Positions 1 to 7,912 of a stretch of DNA of 39,616 nt are shown piece by piece. Location: the NCBI GenBank assembly GCA_041481445.1, contig JBGPBV010000055.1:1-39616 (forward strand), written 5' to 3'. The notes beneath the pieces were generated by a model. The model had not been told where the DNA came from, did not search any database, and saw only the letters and a program-made list of their open reading frames with translations. The translations under genes were made by a program, and so were the position numbers. The DNA comes from AA29 sp041481445 (GTDB lineage: Bacteria; Acidobacteriota; Vicinamibacteria; Fen-336). The number at the start of each line of letters is the position of its first letter. Within the stretch, counting starts at the first letter, position 1.

Positions 1-183
1 AGTCCGCCGCGGAGGCGTGCGCGCGCAGCACACACCGGGCATCAGGACCGACGGCGAAGGCGCCGTTGCTCGCCTCTCACCCGGATCCAGCGGCCTGCGA
101 GAAGTGGAATTGACTCCCATCAGCCGTTTTTCAGCATCCTGTTAGAGGACGGCGAAGGCTGCTCACAGGAGGGCTTGGCGGCC

Positions 184-801
184 TCAGTTCGCCGCCCTGC
201 GCGCCGCGACTAGCGCGGCGTGGTTGTTCTTGATGAAGTTGTCCATCGCCTTGGCCACGCCCTTCGCGTGCGCGCCCCAGTTGCCGAGCGACCTCATCTC
301 AACGTCCCAATACGGTTCGCCGGGTGTGTAGGGGTGCATCTCCTTGATCTTGACGGTGAAGGACCCTTTCCAGCCGGGCTGCTCGGCCTTGAGCAACGCC
401 GGATCCAGGCGGGGACCCGCCGAGACGCGCAGCAAGAGGCGCGTGTCGAGCTGAAGGTTGACCCGGCGCGCAGCGCGGCCCAGCACCTCGAGCAGCAGCT
501 CGGCGTCGTCGGCCGTTCCGGCCTGCTGCACGAGATCCGTGTCCTTGAGCTTCTCCTGCAGGTCCGCGACCGAGTCCGCCACGTCTTTCGCCGTGCTGAA
601 CTTGTACTCATAGGGGAATCCGGCCTTCTCCAACGCCGCCTTCTCCGCCGCGTCGGGCGTCGGCAAGTCGGACTTGCCCGTGAGGTACACCTTCATGGGT
701 TCGCGGTCCGAACCATACGATAGGCGCGCCGGGAGCGTGACGAGCCCCACGCCCGCGATGACCGATGCGAGCCCCGCGATCACGAATGGCTTCAACCGCA
801 C
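184..801 (-). CDS. Secreted hypothetical protein
   Basis: I do not recognise the family. The reading frame is open further upstream to an ATG at 834, but I chose the GTG at 801 because GGAGG (808-812 on the complement) sits six bases before it, and because translation from there starts directly with a signal peptide (VRLKPFVIAGLASVIAG, then a small-residue stretch ending near LSYG). The mature part of about 175 residues is mostly helical, with a charged region rich in Lys, Asp and Glu around residues 60-110 and no cysteine. It has no membrane segment besides the signal. It is probably exported. No function can be assigned. It stands alone, next to a decayed mobile-element region. Confidence 0.6.
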   Translation of the reverse strand: MRLKPFVIAGLASVIAGVGLVTLPARLSYGSDREPMKVYLTGKSDLPTPDAAEKAALEKAGFPYEYKFSTAKDVADSVADLQEKLKDTDLVQQAGTADDAELLLEVLGRAARRVNLQLDTRLLLRVSAGPRLDPALLKAEQPGWKGSFTVKIKEMHPYTPGEPYWDVEMRSLGNWGAHAKGVAKAMDNFIKNNHAALVAARRAAN

Positions 802-1013
802 CTTGCACCTCCAACTTCTGCGTCCGCCCAACACCCAAGATCAGTAGCGAGGCTCCATTCTATGCTAGCCGCGCCTCGTCTGCTCCTGAGAAATGAGTTG
901 TCAAGACAATTCTCTCCCATTCGCCCGCGGCCAGTCGTGCGACGGGCGATTACTGACTCCAGCGAGAGCGTCCTTTTGGCAACGCGCCGATCCGCGCGAA
1001 TGGACCGGCGGGG

Positions 1014-1484
1014 ATGAGATCCGCGGTGAGGCCGAGTAAGCGGAGGAAGTGCGCGGCGACGGCGCGCCCACGATCGGTGTCGCGCCTTTCTGGCGGATCC
1101 TCGCACATCCCAGCGGCGGTCCGGCGAGCGGTCTGGAGCCGTGACGGAGGCCGCTGCGCGTTCGTGGCCGGCGGCGGCCGGCGGTGTGACGCGACGCGTT
1201 TCGTCGAGTTCCACCACGTCGAGCCGCGTGCCGTCGGCGGGACCGCGACAATCGGCAACATCCAGCTCCGCTGCCGTGCTCACAATGGCCACGAGGTGGA
1301 CCTCTTCTTCGGGCCGGGTGTCCGGCGCGCAACGGGCGGCGCACGCGACAGGGGAAGCGGAATCCCGGAGCATGCGACCAGACCGCGAACTGTAGAGTCG
1401 AGGACGGGCGCGGTGACGGTAGGACCGGGGAGTAGCTGTGTCCGCCTGCTTTCGCAACACGGCGGTGCCTCAATCCGTCCATAG
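1014..1484 (+). pseudogene. HNH endonuclease, 3' fragment
   Basis: This frame carries only the C-terminal HNH nuclease domain of the protein type encoded complete at 19605-20753 and 30441-31547. The segment from about 1050 to 1335 matches the former closely: RDGGRCAF, then the paired EFHHVEP, then IGNIQLRCRAHNGHEVDLFF, so the metal-binding Cys, His and Asn positions are kept. The roughly 250-residue N-terminal helical region is absent; upstream (835-1013) I see no in-frame continuation. After GVRRA (about 1335) the C-terminus no longer matches the homologue and runs into the reverse complement of the intron end. I read it as a truncated, probably non-functional copy. A short stand-alone HNH protein is a less likely alternative. 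Confidence 0.7.
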
Positions 1485-1508
1485 TTCCGTTTCCCGCCCT
1501 CGCTCATC

Positions 1509-1541
1509 GAACCGGACGTGCGGATCTCCCGCATCCGGCTC
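1509..1541 (-). ncRNA. Group II intron domain V
   Basis: On the minus strand this 33-base hairpin begins GAGCCGGATGCGG and ends CACGTCCGGTTC. It has the form of group II intron domain V: a long stem with the AGC catalytic triad near its 5' side, a short terminal loop (GAGA or similar), and the closing CGGTTC. It lies directly downstream of the maturase stop codon, where domain V is expected. The domain is intact although the rest of the ribozyme is lost. Confidence 0.8.
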
Positions 1542-1552
1542 TCCGACTGGTT

Positions 1553-2107
1553 TCACGCCAGGCTCACGGCGTTGCGGCCACGGAGCGCGCCCAGGGAGAT
1601 GACGCCAAGGGACCCGAATACTCGGTGCCATCCGAAGACGCGCGTGCCCCGCGTGGACACCTTGTGGCGACGCCGGAGGAAGTTGCGCATCCGTGCGTAG
1701 ACGTGCGAGTCCACCGAGCGGTAAGCGACGAAGATGCTCCCGTAGCGGAAGTACCGGCCCCAGCCGCCCACGAGGCGGTTCAGTGCCCGCACGACGTCGG
1801 GCAGCGGGTCCTTGTTGCCGGGTCGAAGCTGCGCCCGCACCTTGTCCTTCACACGCCTCACCGCCTTCTTCGACGGTTTCGCGGCCAGATACCAGTGGCC
1901 ATCCTTGCGGTTCCGCTCGGGCCCGAAGGTGTAGCCGAGGAAATCGCGGCTCAGCCCGATCGTCGCCATCACCCGGCGCGTCCACTCCAGCGCTTCCTTC
2001 GCCCGACCTCGACTGAGGATGACGAAGTCGTCGGCGTAGTTGACCAGCCGGGCGGCAAACTCCCGGTCCTTGCCTCGCTCGACGAAGACCCGCAGGAATC
2101 GGTTCAT
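1553..2107 (-). pseudogene. Group II intron reverse transcriptase/maturase, C-terminal fragment
   Basis: The fragment starts within the reverse-transcriptase palm (MNRFLRVF, normally preceded by a SPLLAN-type motif) and contains the catalytic YADD (residues 24-27). It continues with DFLGYTFG and the maturase X domain (LNRLVGGWGRYFRYG, residues 109-123). Full-length relatives have about 400-450 residues, so more than half is missing at the N-terminus. There is also a probable internal deletion: TRRVMATIGL runs straight into SRDFLGYTFG, while intact relatives carry about 15-20 extra residues there, including an N..KT motif. The ATG at 2107 is an internal Met, not a real start. I judge it inactive. 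Confidence 0.85.
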
Positions 2108-2434
2108 GTAGCCCGCGAGTTCGAGACCTTCAGCGGGGAGATCGTCAAGAAGGTGAAGTCGGCCCCCAACCCCATGGCGGGAGTGGAGGCGGCCCAGGCC
2201 TATCTCGATCAGAACCGCGAGTCGTTGCGCGGGAAGATGCAGGGCGTCAAGACCGTGCGCGGGTTCCAGCTCAGCGCGGAGGCGAAGAAGACGCTGGAGA
2301 CGAGCATGCTCAACGGCGCCTCCGCGGTGGCCGGCCTCCAGATGGACTACGTGACGCAGATGGCGATGAACGACGCCTTCCGCTCCAAGCTCGAGAAGCT
2401 CGTCACGGACTATCGGAACCTGGTGTCGGAGTGA
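2108..2434 (+). pseudogene. 3' fragment of a hypothetical protein gene
   Basis: The plus-strand frame from 2108 to the TGA ending at 2434 encodes about 108 residues of a helical, Lys/Glu-rich C-terminus (EIVKKVKSAPNPMAGVEAAQ, then LEKLVTDYRNLVSE at the end). It is free of low-complexity shadow sequence and reads like genuine protein, but it has no start codon or ribosome-binding site of its own: its 5' end is joined to the truncated intron. I recall small secreted hypothetical proteins with similar AQxYLD segments, but cannot name a family. The open frame continues upstream to 1625 only because the opposite strand is open. Treat it as a truncated gene. Confidence 0.55.
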
Positions 2435-2486
2435 GCGCAGCCGCGGTCGCGGCTCGAGTGAGGCGCGCGCGCCCGTCGCGGCGGGC

Positions 2487-4001
2487 TCAGGCGATCGTGG
2501 CCAGCTCGGAGAGGTAGTCGGCGAACGAGCGCACGGCGCCGTCCCATCCGCTCACCTTCGGGTTCGACGACTCGATGACGAAGTACTCGTCGGGGGCGTG
2601 CGCGCCGCTGCCGTGCCCGAGGCCGAAGTGGGCGGCGGGCAGCCGCAGGGGGTCCCCGGTGAAGACGTATCCCGGATAGGAGCCGGCGTTGCGGGGCCAC
2701 AGGATCGGGTCGAGCCCGCCGCGCCGGTACACGGCCATCTCCGCGCGCACGACGGAGGAGTCCGCGGCGGTGCCGGTGGGATCGTAGCCGCCGCTCGGAT
2801 TGACTTCGATGTCGCCGAACCCGCGCTTGGCCAGGTGCGCCTTCAGGGCCGCCACCGCGCCGTCGAAGGTCATGTCCGGGACCAGCCGGAGGTCGAGCTT
2901 GGCCACCGCGCGATGGGGCAGGATGGTCTTGCCACCCGGCCCGGTGTACCCCGCGACCAGCCCCTCGATGTTGACGGTGGGCGTGAACAGGAACCGCTCG
3001 AGGGAGGCGCGCCAGGGGAGGTCGTGCGCCCAGTGCTCGGCGGAGAGCAGGCGCTTGGCCGTCGTCTCGTCGAGGCGGGCGGCCGCCGTGTCCAGCATCG
3101 TCTTCTCCGCGGCCGAGGCCGGCCGCGCCGCGTCCGCGAAGCCGTCGATGGCGGGATCGCCGTCAGCGTTGACGAGCGTGGCCAGCGCCTGCACGAGGTG
3201 GAACGACGGGCTGTCGAGCCGGGCCCGGTTGCTCGAATGGACGTCCTTCCTGGGACCGCGGCCCCACTTCTCGCCGCTCGCGACCAGCTCCAGCTCCACC
3301 ACGCCCTTGGCTCCCAGCGACACCGTCACCCCGCCGTCGGGGTCTTGCGAGGAGCTCGGCATGAAGACGCCTGCGCAGCGCTTGAGCGCGGCCGCGACCT
3401 CCGGCCGCTGCACGACCTGGCGGAAGTGCGGCGAGCCGATCTCCTCCTCGCCTTCCGCGACCAGGACGAGGTTCACGGGCACCTTGCGTCCGGCCCCGCG
3501 GAGGGCGTGGAGGGCGGCCAGGAAGGCCGCCTCCGGGCCCTTCTGGTTGACCGCCCCGCGGCCCATCAGGACCTTGCCGAAGCCGGGCTTGTCGACGAGG
3601 GCAGCGTCCCAGGGCGGCGAGGACCATTCCGAGGGGTCGACCTGCTTCACGTCGTACATGAAGTAGAGGCCGTAGGTCCGCGGCGCGCCCGCGTCGAGGG
3701 TGGCGAACACGCCGGGCTGGCCGTCCGTGGGCACCTTCGTCACCGTCTGGAAGCCGGCGTCCCGCGCCAGGCGCATCATCAGCTCGCACCCCTCGGTCAT
3801 CCCGCGGTTCTCGGCGGCGATGGAGGGCTGCCGCACCCATTCCTGGAGGCGCTGCACGCCCTCGGCGTGCCGCTTGACGATCTCGGCCTGGAGGGTGTCG
3901 CCGGCCGGCGGGTCGGCGGCCAGGGTGGGACGCGGAAGGGAGAGCGCGGCCACGGTGGTCGCCGCGGTGCCCAGGAACTGACGGCGCGTATGTGAAGACA
4001 T
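2487..4001 (-). CDS. M20-like peptidase/hydrolase with altered metal site, Tat-exported
   Basis: This is an M20 metallopeptidase-fold protein of 504 residues. The N-terminus is a twin-arginine signal (TRRQFLGTAA) ending near TLAAD, so it is likely exported folded. Fold markers are clear: the PPWDAAL and GRGAVNQKG stretch (147-155), EGEEEIGSP (183-191) holding the usual catalytic and metal Glu pair, DVHSS (253-257) in the dimerisation domain, and GAHAPDE with H468. Against the canonical site (GHxDV, GRGxxDxKG, SD), the first His is M115, the bridging Asp is N152 and the third-metal Asp region reads MPSSSQD. D117 is kept. Either it is a subfamily using a different metal arrangement or it is not a peptidase. 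It is divergent from the acyl-CoA ligase at 4051. No strong Shine-Dalgarno precedes the ATG. Confidence 0.75.
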   Translation of the reverse strand: MSSHTRRQFLGTAATTVAALSLPRPTLAADPPAGDTLQAEIVKRHAEGVQRLQEWVRQPSIAAENRGMTEGCELMMRLARDAGFQTVTKVPTDGQPGVFATLDAGAPRTYGLYFMYDVKQVDPSEWSSPPWDAALVDKPGFGKVLMGRGAVNQKGPEAAFLAALHALRGAGRKVPVNLVLVAEGEEEIGSPHFRQVVQRPEVAAALKRCAGVFMPSSSQDPDGGVTVSLGAKGVVELELVASGEKWGRGPRKDVHSSNRARLDSPSFHLVQALATLVNADGDPAIDGFADAARPASAAEKTMLDTAAARLDETTAKRLLSAEHWAHDLPWRASLERFLFTPTVNIEGLVAGYTGPGGKTILPHRAVAKLDLRLVPDMTFDGAVAALKAHLAKRGFGDIEVNPSGGYDPTGTAADSSVVRAEMAVYRRGGLDPILWPRNAGSYPGYVFTGDPLRLPAAHFGLGHGSGAHAPDEYFVIESSNPKVSGWDGAVRSFADYLSELATIA

Positions 4002-4050
4002 GGGCGGAGTCTACCTTGACCGGCGCCGGATGCGGGAGTAAGAACACGCG

Positions 4051-5622
4051 GTGGAATTCCCCCTCACCCCGCTCGCGTTCGCCCGCCGCACGCGGCGCCT
4101 CCACGCCGATCGGGAGGCGGTCGTCGACGGCCTTCTGCGGCTGAGCTACGCGCAGTTCTTCGACCGCTGCGACCGCTGGTCGGCCGCCCTCCAGGGGCTC
4201 GGGGTGCGCGCGGGCGATCGCGTGGCCTACATCGCGCCCAACACGCACGCCCAGCTCGAGTCGTTCTATGCCGTGCCCCAGATCGGGGCCGTGCTCGTCC
4301 CCATCAACTACCGCCTGACCCCCGCCGATTTCGCGTACCTGATCGCGCACAGCGGGGCGAAGGTGGTGTGCGCGCACTCCGACTACCTGGAGGCGGTGGA
4401 TCAGGTCCGCGGCCAGATCCCGGGCGCGACCGCCTTCGTGGCCCTGGAGGGGGCGCGGCCGGGGTGGATCGACTACGAGGCGGCGCTGGCGGCGGCGCCT
4501 CCCACCTTCGAGCACGCCGAGATCCAGGAGTCCGACCTCCTCACCATCAACTACACGAGCGGCACCACCTCGCGTCCCAAGGGCGTCATGATCACCCACC
4601 GCAACGCGTACATGAACGCGGTGGGGACGCTCGTCCACCTCTCGATGGGCTGCGCCGACCGCTACCTCTGGACCCTGCCCATGTTCCACGCCAACGGATG
4701 GACGTTCGTGTGGATCGTGACCGCGGTGGGCGCCACCCACGTCTGCCTGCGCAAGGTCGACCCCGCGAGCGTGTTCGCCCACGTCCGGCGCGAGCGGATC
4801 AGCATGATGTGCGCGGCCCCCACCGTGCTCATCGGCATCGCCTGCGCGCCCTCCGAGCTGCGGGCGGGCACGAGCGGACCGCTCCGGATCCTCACCGCGG
4901 GGGCGCCCCCCGCCGCCGCCACCATCGAGAAGGTCGAGGGCGAGCTGGGCTGGACGGTGACCCAGGTCTACGGGCTCACGGAGACCTCGCCCTTCATCAC
5001 GATCTGCGAGCCGCGGCCGGAGCACGCTTCCCTCCCCTTCTCCGACCGCGCCACCATCAAGGCCCGCCAGGGCGTCGAGCTCGTCACCTCCGGCGAGCTG
5101 AGCGTGCACGACGATGGAGGCCGCGAGGTGCCCCACGACGGGCAGACGCTCGGCGAGATCGTCGTCCGCGGCAACGTGGTCATGAAGGGCTACTTCAACG
5201 ACCCGGAGGCGACCGCGCAGGCCTTCCGTGGCGGGTGGTTCCACACCGGCGACGCCGCGGTGATCCATCCGGACGGCTACGCCGAGATCCGCGACCGGCT
5301 CAAGGACGTCATCATCAGCGGCGGCGAGAACATCTCCTCCGTCGAGGTCGAAGGCGTCCTCCTCCGGCATCCGGCGGTGCAGGAGGTCGCGATCGTGGGC
5401 CTGCCCCACGAGAAGTGGGGCGAGGCCCCGCACGCCTTCGTGGTGCTCCGGTCGGGGGCGGCCGCGACCGCGGAGGAGCTGCGCGAGTTCGCCCGGGCCC
5501 ACCTCGCCCATTTCAAGGCTCCCCACGCCTACACGTTCCTGCCCGAGCTGCCCAAGACCGCCACCGGCAAGGTCCAGAAGTACGTCCTGCGCGGGGGCAA
5601 GGCCGCCGTCGCCCGGCAGTGA
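4051..5622 (+). CDS. Acyl-CoA ligase (AMP-forming), AlkK/AAE-like
   Basis: This is an ANL-superfamily enzyme: it activates a carboxylic acid with ATP to an acyl-adenylate and transfers it to CoA. All core motifs are present: the P-loop YTSGTTSRPKG (168-178), YGLTETSP (307-314), the HTGD/hinge region and RDRLKD, GGENISSVEVE, and the C-terminal PKTATGKVQK with the catalytic Lys about residue 507. The segment MFHANGWTFVW followed by VCLRKVDP resembles medium-chain AlkK-type and plant acyl-activating enzymes, so a short, medium or branched acid is more likely than a long-chain one; this is inference. Length 523 is normal. The start is GTG, with a weak GGGAG 12 bases upstream. A palindromic GC-rich repeat just after the stop (5624-5646) could form a hairpin but has no T-tract. 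Confidence 0.88.
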   Translation: MEFPLTPLAFARRTRRLHADREAVVDGLLRLSYAQFFDRCDRWSAALQGLGVRAGDRVAYIAPNTHAQLESFYAVPQIGAVLVPINYRLTPADFAYLIAHSGAKVVCAHSDYLEAVDQVRGQIPGATAFVALEGARPGWIDYEAALAAAPPTFEHAEIQESDLLTINYTSGTTSRPKGVMITHRNAYMNAVGTLVHLSMGCADRYLWTLPMFHANGWTFVWIVTAVGATHVCLRKVDPASVFAHVRRERISMMCAAPTVLIGIACAPSELRAGTSGPLRILTAGAPPAAATIEKVEGELGWTVTQVYGLTETSPFITICEPRPEHASLPFSDRATIKARQGVELVTSGELSVHDDGGREVPHDGQTLGEIVVRGNVVMKGYFNDPEATAQAFRGGWFHTGDAAVIHPDGYAEIRDRLKDVIISGGENISSVEVEGVLLRHPAVQEVAIVGLPHEKWGEAPHAFVVLRSGAAATAEELREFARAHLAHFKAPHAYTFLPELPKTATGKVQKYVLRGGKAAVARQ

Positions 5623-5740
5623 GCCCCGGGGCATGAGTCCCCCGGGTCCGGATCGTGCATTCGCTGACGGTGGGACGACGGCGTTCCCATTAAACGAAGG
5701 GGCGGCGTCCACGCTCCAACCCGTCAGGAGGACATGCGCA

Positions 5741-6340
5741 ATGACGTCTGCAAGATCGATTCGCTTCGCCATCCTATCGTTCGCTCTGGGCACGCTCGCG
5801 CTCGGCGCGGTCGCCATCCCCACGCTCGCGAGCGCCAAGCCTTTGCTGAGCCTTCATGCATTCGCGGTGAACCTGGGCGGCCGCGCGGCGACCCGGGCCG
5901 GCACTCTCGACATCGTGATCGAGCGGTGGTCCACCGACGCCGAGGCGGCCAAGCTCCACGACACCCTGGTGGAAAGGGACCAGGACCAGGACGCGCTGCT
6001 CTCGACGCTGCAGGGCCTCGAGCGGGTGGGCTACATCCGGAGCTCGACCAGCCTCGGCTGGGACGTCCACTTTGCACGACAGATGGTCACTTCTGACGGC
6101 AGCCGCCGGATCGTCGTCGCCACCGACCGCCCGATGAGCTTCTGGGAAGCCATGAACCGGCCGCGCTCCGCCGACTACGCCTTCACGCTGGCGGAGATCC
6201 GGCTCAAGGCCGACGGCACCGGCGAGGGCAAGCTGGTCCCGGCGGCCCAGATCACGTTCGACCAGGACAACGACACGCTCGTGGTCGAGAACTACGGCAC
6301 GGAGCCGACGCGCCTCACCGAAGTGCGCGAGGAGAAATAG
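5741..6340 (+). CDS. Secreted hypothetical protein
   Basis: I chose the ATG at 5741 because AGGAGG lies nine bases before it and because the product then begins with a classical signal peptide (SIRFAILSFALGTLALG, cleavage likely after ASA). An upstream ATG at 5633 in the same frame would only add a non-conserved leader. The mature protein is about 170 residues, predicted alpha/beta, with no cysteine. A WEAMNRPRSADYAFTLAEIR segment and an acidic C-terminal part are its most protein-like stretches. I recall similar exported proteins in Acidobacteriota-like genomes but know no function. It is not obviously part of an operon: 118 bp follow the acyl-CoA ligase. Its last 26 bases overlap the convergent gene at 6315. 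Confidence 0.7.
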   Translation: MTSARSIRFAILSFALGTLALGAVAIPTLASAKPLLSLHAFAVNLGGRAATRAGTLDIVIERWSTDAEAAKLHDTLVERDQDQDALLSTLQGLERVGYIRSSTSLGWDVHFARQMVTSDGSRRIVVATDRPMSFWEAMNRPRSADYAFTLAEIRLKADGTGEGKLVPAAQITFDQDNDTLVVENYGTEPTRLTEVREEK

Positions 6341-7838
6341 CGACGCCGTCGACGGCCAGCGCGCCCCCGCGGTCGCGCGCGTAGCCGAGCCGCACCAGGC
6401 GGCGGCCCGCCACGGCGGGCGGGCACCGCCTGGTGAACGGCTGCTCCTCGTCCGCGCACACGAGGACCTCCTTCCCGCGGCAGGCGGGCTCGGTCGTGGC
6501 GAGGTACTCGACCGGGAAGCGGAAGAGCGCGGTCTCGTTGCGGACCACGACGCTCGGCTCCGGCCCCGAGCAGATCGCCCGCACCGCGTCCGCTTCCGCG
6601 CCCAGCGGCGTGCCGTAGGACGGCGTGCGCGTCCCCACCGCGTCACGGACGTAGGCCATCCATCGCTCGATCACGACGAACTGCACGACGGCCAGGCCGG
6701 CCCACACGGCGAGGACGATCGCGCCCAGGCGCGGGCGCGTCCGGCGCAGCCACGCCACCGTGGCCGCGAGCCCGAACACGGGCACCCAGGCCGCCGCGAA
6801 ATGGTAGTGCGGGTGGAGGGCGACGCCGACGACGGCCAGCAAGAGGACGGTGCCCGCCCAGGCCACGAGCGCGGCACGGCCCATCCGGCGGCGGCGCGGG
6901 TCGGACGAGGCGAGCGCCACGACGATCCCCGCCATCGCGCCCGCGGTGGAGATGACGAGGGCGAGGAGCGAGGCGACGTCGAGGGCGATCGACGCCGGGC
7001 CGAGCGCATCGCGGAAGGACGGCCACTCGGCGTCGAAGTAGTAGGCCAGGCCCCAGGTCGTCGCCACGCGGGGCGCCTGCAGCACCAGCGACCCCACACC
7101 GGCCAGCGTCCACGGCAGCCGGGGCGCGCGGCCGACCACGGGCGCGCGGACGAGGAACACGAGATAGGGGAGGTTCACCGCCACCATCGAGGCCAGGAGG
7201 GCGGCCAGGGACGGCGCCGCCTCCCGGACACGCGCGCGCGCCTCCCAGGCGACGGTCAGGAGCACGGCCACCACCATCGGCGCCACCATCGGATGAGTGG
7301 AGAGACCGAGCCCGAGGACGGCGCCAAGGGCGAGAGCGCGGCCGGGACGCAGGTCGCGGTACGAGCACAGGAGGGCGGCCGCCGCGAACACGGCGGCGTT
7401 GCTCGTGAGGTCCCAGGCCAGGCGCGACCACAGGAACTGGTACGGCGACGACGCGATCCAGGCGACGAGGACGGCGAGGAACGTCGCGTCCTCCTCGAGC
7501 AGCCGAGCCAGCGCGATCGCCAGCGCGAGCTGGGCCAGCGTCACCACCAGACCCATGGCCACGATGGCCACGCGGGGGCCGTCCCCGAGCAGCGCCTGCA
7601 CGAGGCCGTAGAACCAGAAGGCGGCCGGGCCGTAGCGCAGGCCGAGGTTCCCGTAGAGCGGGTTCGCGGAGAGCCAGTGCCCGGTCCGGAGCTGCTCGCG
7701 GGCCGCGGCCAGGAACTGCGGCTCGTCGCGCGCGAACGGCGCCAGGTCCACCTGGACGAAGCGATAGCCCAGCATGGCGAGGGCGACGGCGACGAGCACG
7801 AGGCCGCGGGCCGGGAGCCGCGTCGGTACAGGAGGCAT
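6315..7838 (-). CDS. GT-C fold glycosyltransferase-like membrane protein
   Basis: This integral membrane protein of 507 residues has about ten hydrophobic segments. The first is VLVAVALAMLGYRF, followed by a periplasmic loop with FARDEPQFL (Asp38-Glu39). This layout, an acidic DE pair in the first loop and then many helices, is that of GT-C glycosyltransferases (PMT/ArnT, GT39/GT83), which transfer sugars from polyprenyl-phosphate donors. A C-terminal extramembrane domain (about 395-507) contains four cysteines (ICSG, ACRG, VCADE, RCPP), which may form disulfides outside the membrane. Acceptor and donor are unknown. It is divergent from 7913 and overlaps the 3' end of the secreted protein at 6340. 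Confidence 0.65.
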   Translation of the reverse strand: MPPVPTRLPARGLVLVAVALAMLGYRFVQVDLAPFARDEPQFLAAAREQLRTGHWLSANPLYGNLGLRYGPAAFWFYGLVQALLGDGPRVAIVAMGLVVTLAQLALAIALARLLEEDATFLAVLVAWIASSPYQFLWSRLAWDLTSNAAVFAAAALLCSYRDLRPGRALALGAVLGLGLSTHPMVAPMVVAVLLTVAWEARARVREAAPSLAALLASMVAVNLPYLVFLVRAPVVGRAPRLPWTLAGVGSLVLQAPRVATTWGLAYYFDAEWPSFRDALGPASIALDVASLLALVISTAGAMAGIVVALASSDPRRRRMGRAALVAWAGTVLLLAVVGVALHPHYHFAAAWVPVFGLAATVAWLRRTRPRLGAIVLAVWAGLAVVQFVVIERWMAYVRDAVGTRTPSYGTPLGAEADAVRAICSGPEPSVVVRNETALFRFPVEYLATTEPACRGKEVLVCADEEQPFTRRCPPAVAGRRLVRLGYARDRGGALAVDGVAISPRALR

Positions 7839-7912
7839 CCTGGGCGCGCGATTGTAGCTCCCGCGGTGCCCGCGGTCGCGGCCGGTGCGAGGTGGGGTAA
7901 CCTTGCCCGCGC

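Larger units (their letters stand above)
1461..2113 (-). mobile_element. Group II intron, 5'-truncated remnant
   Basis: The minus strand holds the 3' third of a group II intron: the C-terminal half of its reverse transcriptase/maturase (2107-1553), then 11 bases after the stop codon a domain V (1541-1509), then a possible domain VI stem (GGCGG/CCGCC pairing at 1494-1498 and 1461-1465). The 5' ribozyme domains I-IV and the first half of the reverse transcriptase are missing. At about 2108-2113 the sequence switches to an unrelated plus-strand gene that is itself broken. The element cannot splice or move by itself. Exact ends are uncertain; the 3' boundary is placed by the possible domain VI only. 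Confidence 0.75.

Noticed and set aside
898..909. TTGTC-AA-GACAA palindrome as a promoter -35 element or operator of the first gene
   Set aside because: No -10 element at a proper distance; too short to support by itself.
2598..3995. Plus-strand frame of 465 codons opposite the M20 gene
   Set aside because: Repetitive Arg/Gly/His/Leu translation; the minus strand has a Tat signal and M20 motifs.
5624..5646. GC-rich palindrome after the acyl-CoA ligase as an intrinsic terminator
   Set aside because: A 7-bp stem is possible but no T-tract follows; I keep it only as a remark.
3163..5838. Very long minus-strand frame (891 codons) across the acyl-CoA ligase gene
   Set aside because: Low-complexity Arg/Gly/Asp-rich translation typical of a shadow in high-GC DNA; the plus strand encodes a full acyl-CoA ligase with all motifs.
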